Source of the DNA: an uncultured Rhodospirillales bacterium
GTDB taxonomy: Bacteria; Pseudomonadota; Alphaproteobacteria; Acetobacterales; Acetobacteraceae
Direction: 5' to 3'
DNA: 64,000 bases
Assembly: GCA_903845065.1 (NCBI GenBank)
Contig: CAIMWH010000008.1
Location: 1 to 64,000 of the forward strand
The position numbers and the translations under genes were made by a program. The notes beneath the pieces were generated by a model, which made no database searches, was not told the DNA's origin, and was given only the letters and a program-made list of their open reading frames with translations. Of the stretch, positions 12,506-23,455 are shown in pieces; position 1 is the first letter of the stretch; each line of letters opens with the position of its first letter.

Positions 12506-14314
12506 GTGCGCGTATTGGCGGCAATCCTGCTGTTGCTGGCCGGCGTGCCAGCTGCCGCCCAAACCACCAGCCATGGCTTTTCCCTGTCCGGCACCCTGGC
12601 CCTTCCCGCCGGCTTCGCCCATTTCCCCTACGCCAATCCGGACGCTCCCAAGGGCGGGGACATCACCCTCGGTGCCGTCGGCAGCTTCGACAGCTTCAAC
12701 CCCTTCGTGATGCGCGGCGTCGCCGCCGCCGAAATCAGCCGGATCTATGAGCCGCTGCTGCGCGATTCGGCCGATGAGCCCTCTACCGCCTATGGCCACA
12801 TCGCGAAATCCCTGACCGTGGCCGCTGACCATCTCTCGGTCACCTTCACCCTGCGCCCCGAGGCCCGCTTCCACGACGGCCACCCCATCACGGCCGAGGA
12901 TGTCGCCTGGACTTTCAACACCCTGCGCGAAAGCGGCCGGCCGCAATACAAGCAGTACTATGCCGACGTCACCGCGGTATCGGTGGCCGACCCACACACC
13001 GTCACCTTCTCCTTCCGCACCGCCCAGAACCGCGAGCTGCCCCTGATCCTCGGCCAGATCATGGTGCTGCCGAAGCACTGGTGGGCCGCGCGGGACTTCA
13101 CCCGCGGCCTCACCGAGGCGCCGCTCGGCTCCGGCCCCTATCGGTTGCACGAGTTCGATCTTGGCCGCAGCACCGTGCTCACCCGGGTGCCGGACTACTG
13201 GGCGCGCGGTCTCGGCACCGCCAAAGGGCTCGCCAACTTCGATCGCATCCGCACCGAGTACTATCGCGACTCGACGGTGGCGATGCAGGCCTTCAAGGCC
13301 GGCAAGATCGATTTCCGCCAGGAGAACATCTCCAAGAACTGGGCCACGGCCTATGATTTCCCCGCCGTCGAGAAGGGCCTGGTGAAGAAGCAGGTCTTCC
13401 CCCACCGCCGCCCCACCGGCCTGCAGGGCTGGTTCATGAACACCCGCCGGCCGATTTTTGCCGATGCGCGGGTGCGCCACGCCATGGCCGAGGTGTTCGA
13501 TTTCGAGTGGACCAACCGCAACCTGTTTTTCGGCGCCTACGCCCGCACGCTGAGCTACTACAGCAACAGCGACCTCGCTTCGTCCGGCGTGCCGCAAGGC
13601 GCTGAGCGCACCCTGCTGGAGCGCTACAAGGACAAGCTCCCGGCCTCGATCTTCACCGAACCCTTCCGCCTGCCCGTCACCGATGGCTCCGGCAACAACC
13701 GCGACGGCCTGCGCGCCGCCCTCGTCCTGCTCAAGCAGGCCGGCTGGGATGTGAAGGAACGCCGCCTGGTGAATGCCGCCGGCGAGCAGATGCGCTTCGA
13801 AATCCTGGTCAATGACCCCAGCTACGAACGCGTCGCCACCCCCTATGCCCAATGGCTCCAACGCCTTGGCATCGAGGTGAACGTGCGCACGGTGGATTCC
13901 GCCCAGTACCAGCACCTCACCGACGCCTTCGATTTCGACATGACGATGATGGTGCTGCCCGAGTCCGATTTCCCCGGCAACGAGCAGCGCGAGTACTTCT
14001 CCTGCGAGAGCGCCAAAACCGACGGCAGCGACAACGTGTCCGGCATCTGCGATCCAGTGGTCGATGCCCTGGTCAGCCAGATCGTCGCCGCACCCGATCG
14101 CGCCACCCAGATCACCACCGCCCGTGCACTTGACCGGGTGCTGCTGCACGGCTGGTACGCGGTGCCGAACTGGCATCTCGGCGCCGTCTGGGCCGCTTAC
14201 TGGGACCGTTTCGGCTTCCCGCCCGGCCCGGTGCGCACCGGCATCGTGTTTGACGCCTGGTGGGTCGACCCCGTGCGCGCGGCGGCGACCGACGCCGCGC
14301 GCGACATGAACTGA
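12506..14314 (+). CDS. yejA: Peptide ABC transporter substrate-binding protein, YejA-like (SBP family 5)
   Basis: SP-bearing SBP_bac_5 protein ([24 protein letters not shown]); GTG start at 12506 preceded by GGGAGGC; followed by yejBEF. Confidence 0.85.
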   Translation: MRVLAAILLLLAGVPAAAQTTSHGFSLSGTLALPAGFAHFPYANPDAPKGGDITLGAVGSFDSFNPFVMRGVAAAEISRIYEPLLRDSADEPSTAYGHIAKSLTVAADHLSVTFTLRPEARFHDGHPITAEDVAWTFNTLRESGRPQYKQYYADVTAVSVADPHTVTFSFRTAQNRELPLILGQIMVLPKHWWAARDFTRGLTEAPLGSGPYRLHEFDLGRSTVLTRVPDYWARGLGTAKGLANFDRIRTEYYRDSTVAMQAFKAGKIDFRQENISKNWATAYDFPAVEKGLVKKQVFPHRRPTGLQGWFMNTRRPIFADARVRHAMAEVFDFEWTNRNLFFGAYARTLSYYSNSDLASSGVPQGAERTLLERYKDKLPASIFTEPFRLPVTDGSGNNRDGLRAALVLLKQAGWDVKERRLVNAAGEQMRFEILVNDPSYERVATPYAQWLQRLGIEVNVRTVDSAQYQHLTDAFDFDMTMMVLPESDFPGNEQREYFSCESAKTDGSDNVSGICDPVVDALVSQIVAAPDRATQITTARALDRVLLHGWYAVPNWHLGAVWAAYWDRFGFPPGPVRTGIVFDAWWVDPVRAAATDAARDMN

Positions 14315-15390
14315 TGGCGGGCTATCTCCTCCGCCGCCTGCTGCTAGTGATCCCGACCCTGCTCGGCATCATCGCCATCAACTTCTTCGTCGTGCAGTTC
14401 GCGCCGGGCGGGCCGGTGGAGCAGATGATCGCTGAAATGCGCGGCAAGGGCGGAGACGCCACCGCGCGCCTGAGCGGCACCGGCAGCGAGACCGCCAGCA
14501 GCGATCCCGGCACCTACCGCGGCGCCCGTGGCCTGGAACCGGCCATAGTGGCCGAGATCAAGCACCTGTTCGGCTTTGACAAACCGCCGCTCACCCGCTT
14601 CCTCATCATGCTGAAGGACTATCTGAGCTTCGACTTCGGCCGCAGTTTCTTCCGCGACCAGACGGTGCTCGGCCTGATCGCCCAGAAACTACCAGTATCC
14701 CTGTCTCTCGGTCTGTTCTCCACCCTGCTGATCTACTTCGTCTCGATCCCCCTCGGCATCGCCAAGGCGGTGCGGGACGGCAGCGGGTTCGATGTCGCGA
14801 CCTCCGCCGCCGTGCTGATCGGCTATGCGGTGCCTGGCTTCCTGTTCGCCATTTTGCTGGTGGTGCTGTTCGCCGGCGGCAGCTTCGTGCAGTGGTTTCC
14901 CCTGCGCGGCCTGACCAGCAGCGGCGCCGAGACCTGGAACTGGCCCGCCCGCGTGCTCGACTACCTGTGGCACATGATCCTGCCCACCACGGCCCTTGTG
15001 GTCGGCGGTTTCGCCAGCCTCACCATGCTGACGAAAAACTCCTTCCTCGAGGAAATCCGCAAGCAATACGTTGTCACCGCGCGCGCCAAAGGGGCCACCG
15101 AGCGCCGCGTGCTCTACGGCCACGTCTTCCGCAACGCCATGCTGCTGGTGGTGGCCGGCTTCCCCGCGGCCTTCATCGGCATCCTGTTCACCTCGTCCCT
15201 GCTGGTCGAAATCGTCTTCTCGCTCGACGGGATGGGCCTGCTCGGCTTCGAATCCGCCATCCGGCGCGACTATCCGGTGATGTTCGGCACCCTCTACATC
15301 TTCACCCTGCTCGGCCTGGTGATGCAGATCGTCGGCGATGCGCTCTACACCGTGGTCGATCCGCGCATCGACTTCGACAAGCGCTCCTGA
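14314..15390 (+). CDS. yejB: ABC transporter permease YejB
   Basis: [42 protein letters not shown]; typical YejB extension. Confidence 0.92.
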   Translation: MAGYLLRRLLLVIPTLLGIIAINFFVVQFAPGGPVEQMIAEMRGKGGDATARLSGTGSETASSDPGTYRGARGLEPAIVAEIKHLFGFDKPPLTRFLIMLKDYLSFDFGRSFFRDQTVLGLIAQKLPVSLSLGLFSTLLIYFVSIPLGIAKAVRDGSGFDVATSAAVLIGYAVPGFLFAILLVVLFAGGSFVQWFPLRGLTSSGAETWNWPARVLDYLWHMILPTTALVVGGFASLTMLTKNSFLEEIRKQYVVTARAKGATERRVLYGHVFRNAMLLVVAGFPAAFIGILFTSSLLVEIVFSLDGMGLLGFESAIRRDYPVMFGTLYIFTLLGLVMQIVGDALYTVVDPRIDFDKRS

Positions 15391-16418
15391 TGCACCTCTC
15401 CCCTCCCACCCGCCGCCGCCTCGCCGCCTTCCGGGCCAACCGGCGCGGCTGGTGGAGCCTGCGGATTTTCCTCGCACTGTTCGGCCTCAGCCTGTTCGCC
15501 GAATGCATCGCCAATGACCGCCCGCTGGTGATCCACTACGAAGGCCACTGGTTCTTCCCCGTCCTGCAGGACTACGCGGAGGACGCCTTCGGCAGCGATT
15601 TCATGCCCATCGAGGCCGACTTCACCGACCCGATGCTGGCCGACACCATCGCCAAAAAAGGCTGGATGCTGTGGCCGCCCATCCCCTACCGCTACAACAC
15701 CCTCAGCAAGGACCTGCCGGTTCCCGCCCCCGCCCCGCCGTCCTGGAACAACCTGCTCGGCACCGATGACCAGGCGCGCGATGTGCTCGCCCGCGTCATC
15801 TACGGCTTCCGGCTCTCGGTGCTGTTCGGCTTCACCCTCACCATCATCTCCTCGGTGATCGGCATCGCCGCCGGCGCCATCCAGGGCTTCAAGGGCGGGC
15901 TGACCGACCTGCTGTTCCAGCGCTTCATCGAAATCTGGTCCGGCATGCCGCAGCTCTATCTGCTCATCATCCTCGGCGCGATGATCACGCCCGGCTTCTG
16001 GGTGCTGCTGGTGTTCCTGCTGTTGTTCAGCTGGATGTCGCTCACCGGCGTGGTGCGCGCCGAATTCCTCCGCGGCCGCAATCTCGAATACGTCCGCGCC
16101 GCCAAGGCCCTCGGCGTGTCCGACCTCGCGGTGATGTGGCGCCACATCCTGCCCAATGCGATGGTCGCCACGCTCACCTTCCTGCCCTTCACCCTCTCGG
16201 GCTCGGTGACCATCCTGGCCAGCCTCGATTTCCTCGGCTTCGGCCTGCCGCCCGGCTCCCCCTCGCTCGGCGAACTGGTAAGCCAGGGCAAGAACAACCT
16301 GCACGCCCCCTGGCTCGGCATCACCGCCTTCATCGTGCTCGGCGGGCTGCTCAGCATGCTGATCTTCATCGGCGAGGCGGCGCGCGATGCGTTCGATCCG
16401 CGCAAGGCGCTGAAATGA
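15390..16418 (+). CDS. yejE: ABC transporter permease YejE
   Basis: LSPPTRRRLAAFRANRRGWWSLRIFL...LLGTDDQARDVLARVIYGFRLSVLFG. Confidence 0.92.
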   Translation: MHLSPPTRRRLAAFRANRRGWWSLRIFLALFGLSLFAECIANDRPLVIHYEGHWFFPVLQDYAEDAFGSDFMPIEADFTDPMLADTIAKKGWMLWPPIPYRYNTLSKDLPVPAPAPPSWNNLLGTDDQARDVLARVIYGFRLSVLFGFTLTIISSVIGIAAGAIQGFKGGLTDLLFQRFIEIWSGMPQLYLLIILGAMITPGFWVLLVFLLLFSWMSLTGVVRAEFLRGRNLEYVRAAKALGVSDLAVMWRHILPNAMVATLTFLPFTLSGSVTILASLDFLGFGLPPGSPSLGELVSQGKNNLHAPWLGITAFIVLGGLLSMLIFIGEAARDAFDPRKALK

Positions 16419-18019
16419 GCCTGCTCAGCGTCGAGGGGCTAACGGTGCGCTTCGGCGATCGCGCCGTGGTGGAGGATGTCTCCTTCAGCGTCGATCGTGG
16501 CGAGGTGCTGGCCCTGGTCGGCGAAAGCGGCTCCGGCAAATCGCTCTCCGCCCTCTCCATCCTGCAACTCCTCCCCCCCGGCGCCGTCAGCACTGGCCGG
16601 ATCGTGCTGGACGGCAAGGACATCCTCTCCGCGCCCGAGGCCACCCTGCAGAAACTCCGTGGCGGCTGCGCCGGCATGGTGTTCCAGGAGCCGATGACCA
16701 GCCTCAACCCGCTCACCCGCATCGGCCGCCAGATCGCCGAAGCCATCCAGCTGCACCAGATCCTGCCCAAGGGCACCACCCGTGCCCGCGTTGCCGAACT
16801 GCTCGACGAAGTTGGCTTCCCCGATGCCGCCAGCCGCCTCGATGCCTTCCCCCACCAGCTCTCCGGCGGCCAGCGCCAGCGCGTGATGATCGCCATGGCA
16901 CTCGCCAACGATCCCAAGCTGCTCATCGCCGACGAACCCACCACGGCGCTCGATGTCACCATCCAGGCGCAAATCCTCAAGCTGCTCGCCGCCGAAAAAG
17001 CCCATCGCGGCCTGGCCTTGCTCCTCATCAGCCACGACCTCGCCATCGTGCGCCGCTATGCGGACCGCGTGGCGGTGATGCGCCACGGCCGTATCGTCGA
17101 AACCGGTCCGGTCGCCGCCGTGTTCCAGCGCCCGCGCCACCCCTACACCATCGAACTCCTCGCCGCCGAACCCAGCGGCCGGCCCCCGCCGCTCCCCGCC
17201 GCGCCCGAAACCCTGTGCGAGGCGATCGACCTCAAGGTTCATTTCCCCATCCGACGCGGCATCCTGCGCCGCACCATCGGCCATATCCGCGCCGTCGATG
17301 GCGTCTCCCTCACCGTCCACGCCGGCGAAACCGTGGCGCTGGTGGGTGAAAGCGGCTCGGGCAAATCCACCATGGGCTATGCGCTGGCCGCTTTGCAGGA
17401 TGCCGAGGGCTCCATCACCTTCCGTGGCGAGCCCATCCCCGGCACCGATCGCGCCCGCCTGCGCCGCCTGCGCGCCGAATTCCAGATCGTCTTCCAGGAC
17501 CCCTTCGGCAGCCTCTCGCCCCGCCTGTCCGTCGGCGAAATCATCGCCGAGGGCCTATCCGTTCACGCCAGCCACCTGCGCCGCCCCGAGCGCGAGGCCC
17601 GCGTCGCCGAAGCGCTGCAACAAGTCGGCCTGCCCCCCGATATCGGCGAACGCTTCCCGCACGAATTCAGCGGCGGCCAGCGCCAACGCATCGCCATCGC
17701 CCGCGCCATTATCCTGCGCCCCCGCTTCGTCGTGCTGGACGAGCCGACCAGCGCGCTCGACATGTCCGTCCAGGCGCAAATCGTCGACCTGTTGCGCCAA
17801 CTCCAGCAGGACCACGGCCTCGGCTACCTGTTCATCAGCCACGACCTGCGGGTGGTCCGCGCCCTGGCCCACCGCGTCATCGTGCTGCGGCAGGGCAGGG
17901 TGGTGGAGGAAGGCCCGGCCGACGCCATTTTCGCGGCATCCGCCCATCCATACACCCAGGCGCTGATGGCCGCGGCGTTTACGCTTGAGGCCGACGAGTC
18001 GGGCGTGGTGGCGAAGTAG
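16415..18019 (+). CDS. yejF: ABC transporter dual ATP-binding protein YejF
   Basis: Two complete NBDs, each with Walker A (GESGSGKS) and [16 protein letters not shown]. Confidence 0.93.
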   Translation: MSLLSVEGLTVRFGDRAVVEDVSFSVDRGEVLALVGESGSGKSLSALSILQLLPPGAVSTGRIVLDGKDILSAPEATLQKLRGGCAGMVFQEPMTSLNPLTRIGRQIAEAIQLHQILPKGTTRARVAELLDEVGFPDAASRLDAFPHQLSGGQRQRVMIAMALANDPKLLIADEPTTALDVTIQAQILKLLAAEKAHRGLALLLISHDLAIVRRYADRVAVMRHGRIVETGPVAAVFQRPRHPYTIELLAAEPSGRPPPLPAAPETLCEAIDLKVHFPIRRGILRRTIGHIRAVDGVSLTVHAGETVALVGESGSGKSTMGYALAALQDAEGSITFRGEPIPGTDRARLRRLRAEFQIVFQDPFGSLSPRLSVGEIIAEGLSVHASHLRRPEREARVAEALQQVGLPPDIGERFPHEFSGGQRQRIAIARAIILRPRFVVLDEPTSALDMSVQAQIVDLLRQLQQDHGLGYLFISHDLRVVRALAHRVIVLRQGRVVEEGPADAIFAASAHPYTQALMAAAFTLEADESGVVAK

Positions 18020-18023
18020 GCAA

Positions 18024-18243
18024 GGCTCCGCCGGCCAAGGGACTTGCCCCTTGGAACCCGCTACTGCTCGCGGCTGCGGCTATGGCCTTCAGTTGATGCT
18101 GGCTTGCTTGCGCCGCAGGCAGTCAATCCCGCGATGGCATCATGATTTGTTGGGCGTCGCCCGTCCCCTCAGCTGAAGGCCATCGCCCCAGCCGCGAGCA
18201 GTAGCGGGTTCCAAGGGGCCACTGCCCCTTGGCCGGCGGAGCC
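18024..18243. repeat. Composite long inverted repeat; arms of about 72/74 bp, each containing a CCAAGGGG/CCCCTTGG hairpin
   Basis: Left arm 18024-18095 and reverse complement of right arm 18170-18243 align with few mismatches and one 2-nt indel; lies between convergent genes. Confidence 0.93.
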
Positions 18244-18260
18244 GTGCTTCCCTTCGATCC

Positions 18261-19079
18261 TCAAACCACTCTGACATTATTGAGGTTCTGCGCCGGGTCC
18301 TGCCAGAACGAGTCCGACTCGAAGCGGCGGAACAAATCGGGCGGCAGGATGGTGCGCCGTACCGGCGGCTGGATGGTCTTGCCGACACTGTGCAGCCCCG
18401 GGGTTCCCAACCTGGCGTCAAACTCCGCGGCCTCGTCATAACTGACGTTCTGGGTGTCATGGACGAATCGCGGCAGCCCGGTGAAATCGTAGATCGCGTC
18501 AAGCGCGGTCTGCGGGCTGCGGGTGAGGGTCTCGTAGGTGACCAGCAGCAGCCGGTCCGCCTGCTCGCCGAACCAGGCCTCGCGCAGGGCGTTCCATGCG
18601 AATCCGGCCATGCCGGTGCCGGCGCCGAGCCCCTCGATGCGGGAGTAGACGGTGCCGCCTGGTTCGAAGCTGAAGATCTTCGACAATTCGTAGCGATTGC
18701 GGCGGATCAGCCGTTCGATGCTGTCCAGGATCCACGGCACGTGCCGCACGCAGCAGATGATTTTCGCGCTGGGGAACATATCGACAAGCGTCGGCAGCTT
18801 GCTGGTCCACAGCCGGTTGGTATCGAACACCGTCTGGGTGGGGTGGATGCGGTGGTAGTAGTTGTCGAACAGCCCGTGCAGCAGGGCGGCGCGGTGGTCG
18901 TTGTCGATGAAAACGGCAGTTTCGTTGCCCTGGCTCAACTCGCGCAGCATCGCGGTGAACAGGCTGCCGACCGGGCTGGTCATGCCGGCATGCAGTGCCG
19001 GGTTCTGCCTTAGCAGGGCTGCGAGCAGGGTAGAGCCGGCGCGCGGCAGCCCGGAAATGAAATGTATGCCGTGATCCAA
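18261..19079 (-). CDS. Sulfotransferase family protein
   Basis: HFISGLPRAGSTLLAALLRQNP (PAPS 5'-phosphosulfate loop), KIICCVRHVPWILDSIERL; TTG start inferred. Confidence 0.85.
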   Translation of the reverse strand: MDHGIHFISGLPRAGSTLLAALLRQNPALHAGMTSPVGSLFTAMLRELSQGNETAVFIDNDHRAALLHGLFDNYYHRIHPTQTVFDTNRLWTSKLPTLVDMFPSAKIICCVRHVPWILDSIERLIRRNRYELSKIFSFEPGGTVYSRIEGLGAGTGMAGFAWNALREAWFGEQADRLLLVTYETLTRSPQTALDAIYDFTGLPRFVHDTQNVSYDEAAEFDARLGTPGLHSVGKTIQPPVRRTILPPDLFRRFESDSFWQDPAQNLNNVRVV

Positions 19080-19196
19080 GCGACGCTCCCTCGCATGTGC
19101 GACGGTTCCTGTTCTGCACCGGCGGGCAAGTGGCGGCAACCTTGAAGGTGGCCCGGGATTGGCCGAGATTGCGGGCGGATATCTGGGGGACTGACG

Positions 19197-20846
19197 ATGC
19201 CGGGGACTGATCTGCCGCCGCTGCGCGGGCGCCTGGAGCAGGCCGAGGCCCGCCTGGTGGCAGGCTGGGCGATGGACCCAGCCGCACCCGGCGAGGGCGT
19301 CACGCTCGAACTGGTGATCGACGGCCAGAGTGCGGGACGTTTCATCGCGCGCGGGTTCCGGCCTGACCTCGCCGCCGCCGGCATAGGCGACGGCCGGCAC
19401 GCCTTCTCGGTGACCATCCCGGAGGGCCTGGCGGCGGGGCAATCGCACGAAATCCGTGTGCGCCATGCGACGGACGGCCGTGAACTGCCGGGTTCGCCCA
19501 GCCTGGTGGTGGGCGGGGACAGCGCGGCCGAACCCTGGCGCGCCGCCCTCGATGCCGCGCTGCGACAGGCCGAGACCGCCGCCTCACCGGCCGAGGCGGG
19601 GGCGCTGGTGCTGGCGTTGGCCGAGCAGGCGGCGGCGCTGTTGATGGCGCAGGGTGGCGCCCTCACCGCGCCGCTATCCACGCGGCTCGCCCGCTTCGCC
19701 GCCGCGCCAATGCCGGTCGCGCCTGACCTCCGGCCGCTCGCCTTGTTCATCGACGAAGGCGTGCCGGCGGCGCGGCGCGATGCCGGCTCCAATGCCGCGC
19801 TATCGCACATGCAGAGCCTGCAACGGCTCGGATTCGCAGTGCATTTCACCGCCGGCGCCACGATGGATCGCGCCGGGGAGCGCACGCGCGGGCTCGAATC
19901 GCTCGGCATTGTGTGCTGGCACGCGCCGTGGGTGGGCTCGGTGGAGGAGGTGCTGCGCACGCTCGGGCCGCGCCTCGCCGTGGTCTATCTGCACCGCTTC
20001 GGCGTGATGCAGCGCTACGCCGCGTTGGTGCGGCGCTGGGCGCCGGTCGCCCGGTTGCTCTACTGCGTGGCTGACCTGCATTTTTTGCGGGCGGCGCGAC
20101 GCTTCGCCATCGAGGCCGGGCTGCCTGTGGATGCCCCCGAGGGCCAGGCGGCGGCGGACGGATTGCGCGTCGCCGAGTTGATGGCGGTCACCGCGGCGGA
20201 TGCCGTGATCACCCATTCGAGCCACGAGGCCACATTGCTGCGCCGGCTATTGCCGGGAGCAGCGACCCATCTGGTGCCGTGGGACGTGCCGGCGCGCCCC
20301 ATTGCACCCGCTCCGGGTCGGCGCGGAGTCGCCTTCGTCGGCAGTTACGGCCACGCGCCCAACCTCGATGCCGCGTTCACGTTGCTCGAACAGGTGATGC
20401 CGCTGGTGTGGGCGCAGGATGCCTCGATCCCGCTGGTGCTTGCCGGCAGTGATCTGCCCGCCGCATTGCGTGTCGCCGCCGGGCGCATCGAGTCGCAGCC
20501 GGTTGAAGTGCTCGGCTGGGTTGAGGATCTCGATGCCTTGATGGCCCGGGTGCGGCTCACGGCGGCGCCGCTGCGCTACGGCGCCGGCCTCAAGGGCAAG
20601 GTGCTCGACAGCATCGCCGCCGGCGTGCCCTGCGTCTGCGCCCCGACGGCGGCCGAAGGGATGGACCTTCCCCCCGCGCTGCAACCCCTTGTGGGCGCCG
20701 ATTTCGCCGCCATGGCGGAGATCATCCTGCGCCTGCACCGTGACGACACCGAATATGACGCCATGCGTGACGCGGGCCTGGCCTGGGTCGCGGCCACGCT
20801 TTCGACCGACCGCATCGATGCCGGCCTGCGGCTGGCGATCGGCTAA
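19197..20846 (+). CDS. Glycosyltransferase with N-terminal beta-sandwich-like domain
   Basis: GYGAGLKGKVLDSIAAGVPCVCAPTAAEGM (GT4-type donor loop); N-terminal LRGRLEQAEARLVAGWAMDP region. Confidence 0.8.
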   Translation: MPGTDLPPLRGRLEQAEARLVAGWAMDPAAPGEGVTLELVIDGQSAGRFIARGFRPDLAAAGIGDGRHAFSVTIPEGLAAGQSHEIRVRHATDGRELPGSPSLVVGGDSAAEPWRAALDAALRQAETAASPAEAGALVLALAEQAAALLMAQGGALTAPLSTRLARFAAAPMPVAPDLRPLALFIDEGVPAARRDAGSNAALSHMQSLQRLGFAVHFTAGATMDRAGERTRGLESLGIVCWHAPWVGSVEEVLRTLGPRLAVVYLHRFGVMQRYAALVRRWAPVARLLYCVADLHFLRAARRFAIEAGLPVDAPEGQAAADGLRVAELMAVTAADAVITHSSHEATLLRRLLPGAATHLVPWDVPARPIAPAPGRRGVAFVGSYGHAPNLDAAFTLLEQVMPLVWAQDASIPLVLAGSDLPAALRVAAGRIESQPVEVLGWVEDLDALMARVRLTAAPLRYGAGLKGKVLDSIAAGVPCVCAPTAAEGMDLPPALQPLVGADFAAMAEIILRLHRDDTEYDAMRDAGLAWVAATLSTDRIDAGLRLAIG

Positions 20847-20852
20847 TAGAAA

Positions 20853-20885
20853 AAGGGCCTGCCGGGAGGTTCCCGGCAGGCCCTT
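20853..20885. terminator. Bidirectional intrinsic terminator-like hairpin
   Basis: AAGGGCCTGCCGGGA ggt TCCCGGCAGGCCCTT between convergent genes, flanked by an A-run on the left. Confidence 0.85.
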
Positions 20886-20908
20886 GATCATTCAGCCCTC
20901 GGCAAGCC

Positions 20909-21424
20909 TCAGGCAGCGCGCTTGGCGGCCAGGGCGGCGGTGACGCCCCCGATGGCGTTATCAACCAGCGCGGCGCCGACGGAAGCCGACAGCGTGGTGC
21001 GGATGACCTGCTCGGCGGCAGCGGCGGCGATGTCAGCGGCGGCAATGCGAACCTCGTCCACGGCGGCTTTTTCGGCAGCCGCGATGCGGTCCATCGCCTG
21101 ACGCTCACGCCGGGCGGCCGAGTGCTCGGCCTCGTCAGCGGCAGCCTTGGCGACGCGGGCGGCCTCGGCCTTGGCACCATCGAGCAGCGCCTTGGCATCG
21201 GCCAGGGCAGCCTCACGACGGCCCTTGGCATCCCGCAGCATGGCCTCTGCTTCGCTGCGCAAACGCTGGGCTTCGGCGAGTTCAGCCCGGATATCGTCGG
21301 CCCGCTTGTCCAGCATGGCCGCCAGCGCGCTCCACAACTTCCGTCCGAACAGGACGAAGAAGATGACGAACGCAATGGCAACCCAGCTGCGCGGATCGGC
21401 GAAGAAGCTCTCGTGATGTTCCAT
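20909..21424 (-). CDS. atpF: F0F1 ATP synthase subunit b
   Basis: FFADPRSWVAIAFVIFFVLFGRKLWSALAAMLDKRADDIRAELAEAQRLR. Confidence 0.93.
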   Translation of the reverse strand: MEHHESFFADPRSWVAIAFVIFFVLFGRKLWSALAAMLDKRADDIRAELAEAQRLRSEAEAMLRDAKGRREAALADAKALLDGAKAEAARVAKAAADEAEHSAARRERQAMDRIAAAEKAAVDEVRIAAADIAAAAAEQVIRTTLSASVGAALVDNAIGGVTAALAAKRAA

Positions 21425-21435
21425 TCGGGCTTCTC

Positions 21436-22017
21436 CTAGGCTGCGCGGGCTGCGAGCACGGAACCGACGGCGGCATCAACGGCAGCCTGGTCGGCGGGCG
21501 AACCCGTGAGGCGGCTGACGACGACAGCGGTAGCTTCGGTCGCGACCTGCCGCACCGCACCAACCGCGGCCGCACGGGCAGCGGCGATCTGGGTTTCGGC
21601 GGCGGCGAGCTGGGCCTCAAGCTTGGCGTTCAGGCTGGCGGCCTGCGCGTCGGAAGCTTCCTTGGCAGCCGCGATGGCAGTGGCGATTTCGGTGCGCGCA
21701 ATTGCCTGCGCGGCCTGAGTCGCCTGGGTCAGCTCGGTGATGGCGGCATCGGCGCCCTGCTTGGCACCGCGAGCGGCATCAAGGTCGGCCGCGATGGCGC
21801 CAGCCCGCGCATCCAGCACACTGGCTACCTGCGGCAATGCCCATTTGGACAGCAGCACGTAGAGCACGCAGAAGATGATCGCGAGCCAGACAACCTGGCT
21901 GATAGTCAGCGGATTGTGGAAGTCGAGCTGCGGCATGCCCTTCTTAGCCTCTTCCGCAAACGCGGAAGAGGTCAGAAGAACGATGGCCAGACCCGACGTT
22001 CCGGCGAGCGAGCGCAT
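21436..22017 (-). CDS. F0F1 ATP synthase subunit b'
   Basis: [49 protein letters not shown]. Confidence 0.92.
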   Translation of the reverse strand: MRSLAGTSGLAIVLLTSSAFAEEAKKGMPQLDFHNPLTISQVVWLAIIFCVLYVLLSKWALPQVASVLDARAGAIAADLDAARGAKQGADAAITELTQATQAAQAIARTEIATAIAAAKEASDAQAASLNAKLEAQLAAAETQIAAARAAAVGAVRQVATEATAVVVSRLTGSPADQAAVDAAVGSVLAARAA

Positions 22018-22034
22018 GCCCGCGCCCTCCCGGA

Positions 22035-22259
22035 TCAGGTGAAGAGGATGAGGAACGCGATCAGCAGGGCGAACAGCGCCACCGCTTCCGTCAGCGCGAA
22101 CCCGAGAATGCCAAGGCCGAAGACCTGGTCGCGGGCGGACGGGTTGCGGGCCACGCTGGAAACCAACGAGGAGAAGATGTTGCCGATGCCGATGCCGACG
22201 CCGGCAAGAGCGATGACGGCGATACCGGCTCCGAGAGCCTTTGCGGCGGCCACTTCCAT
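22035..22259 (-). CDS. atpE: F0F1 ATP synthase subunit c
   Basis: [32 protein letters not shown]...[21 protein letters not shown]. Confidence 0.96.
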   Translation of the reverse strand: MEVAAAKALGAGIAVIALAGVGIGIGNIFSSLVSSVARNPSARDQVFGLGILGFALTEAVALFALLIAFLILFT

Positions 22260-22328
22260 GGGATCAGTCCTTCTGAGTAGGTTTGGATGTTCTGCGAGAT
22301 CGAGATGCAGAGGGTTGTCGCTCAACGC

Positions 22329-23081
22329 CTAGTGCAGGTGCACCGCGTCGTGGAGGTAGATGCAGGTCAGGACGGCGAACACGTAGGCCTGGAGGCAGGC
22401 CACCAGCAGTTCGAAGCCCATCAGGATGACGTTCAGCGCAAGCGGGCCGGCGCCACCGAGATAACCAACCAAGCCCGCGCCGGCCATCATCACGATGAAC
22501 GAGGCGAACACTTCGAACATTACGTGACCGGCCACCATGTTGGCGAACAGACGGATGCTGAGGCTCACCGGACGCGAGAGGTAGGAAATGATTTCCACCG
22601 TGACGATCAGCGGCGACAGCGCGATCGGAGCCCCGGCAGGGAAGAAGTAGCTGAAGAAGTGCCAGCCATGGATATACAGCGCCACCGCGGTCACCAGCAC
22701 GATAACCATGGCGGCCAGCCCGAAGGTGACGGCGATGTGGCTCGTGTAGGTGAACGAGAAGGGCAGCAGGCCCAACAGGTTGCCCAGCAGGATGAACATG
22801 AACAGGGTGAAGATGAACGGGAAGAACTTCTTCCCCTCCTCGCCGATCTGCTCGATGCACATCTTGTGGACGAAATCGTAGAGCATTTCGGCCAGCGCCT
22901 GCAGGCGACCAGGCACAACGGCCTTGGCGCTCATGCCGACACCCAGCAGAACCAGCGTCAATGCGCTGGAAACCACCATCATCATGCTCGATTCGGAGAA
23001 GCCAACCGAGGCGCCCACCGGGCCCAGCACGGAATGAAGCTCGAACTGCCCGAGCGCGTCGATCGTATGTCCGGCCGCCAC
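22329..23081 (-). CDS. atpB: F0F1 ATP synthase subunit a
   Basis: SLSIRLFANMVAGHVMFEVF...FELLVACLQAYVFAVLTCIYLHDAVHLH. Confidence 0.95.
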   Translation of the reverse strand: MAAGHTIDALGQFELHSVLGPVGASVGFSESSMMMVVSSALTLVLLGVGMSAKAVVPGRLQALAEMLYDFVHKMCIEQIGEEGKKFFPFIFTLFMFILLGNLLGLLPFSFTYTSHIAVTFGLAAMVIVLVTAVALYIHGWHFFSYFFPAGAPIALSPLIVTVEIISYLSRPVSLSIRLFANMVAGHVMFEVFASFIVMMAGAGLVGYLGGAGPLALNVILMGFELLVACLQAYVFAVLTCIYLHDAVHLH

Positions 23082-23134
23082 CGTGGTCGTCCTTCGTTTC
23101 TACCGGGCCGCGCCAGTCGCGTCCCTTGGTCCAG

Positions 23135-23455
23135 TCACTTCGGCTTGCTCTGTGGTTTGGGCCCCAGGAGGCGCCAAACGTTCAAAAGCCCAGCCGCGCC
23201 CCCCAACAGCACGAACAGCATCAATAGGAAAGGCCTTGTGTGGAAATAATTATCCAGCCACCAGCCGATGGCCACCGCCACCGCCAGTGCGGACACCAGT
23301 TCCACACCCACCCGCAAGCCGATCCCCATCGGGGAAGGTCCCCCCTTGCCGGTGTTGCCGGTGCCGGGAGGTGGGGCTTCGAGCCCCTGCTTGCGTCGGG
23401 CGGCAGTCAAACGATCCTCGAAAGAACCGCCGCTTCCACCCTTCTTTCCACTCAT
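23135..23455 (-). CDS. atpI: AtpI/AtpZ-like ATP synthase accessory subunit
   Basis: GIGLRVGVELVSALAVAVAIGWWLDNYFHTRPFLLMLFVLLGGAAGLLNVWRL, upstream of atpB. Confidence 0.9.
   Translation of the reverse strand: MSGKKGGSGGSFEDRLTAARRKQGLEAPPPGTGNTGKGGPSPMGIGLRVGVELVSALAVAVAIGWWLDNYFHTRPFLLMLFVLLGGAAGLLNVWRLLGPKPQSKPK

Noticed and set aside
12440-14176. 578-aa ORF antisense to yejA
   Set aside because: Opposes a well-supported SBP with signal peptide; low-complexity H/G/E-rich composition typical of high-GC shadow frames.
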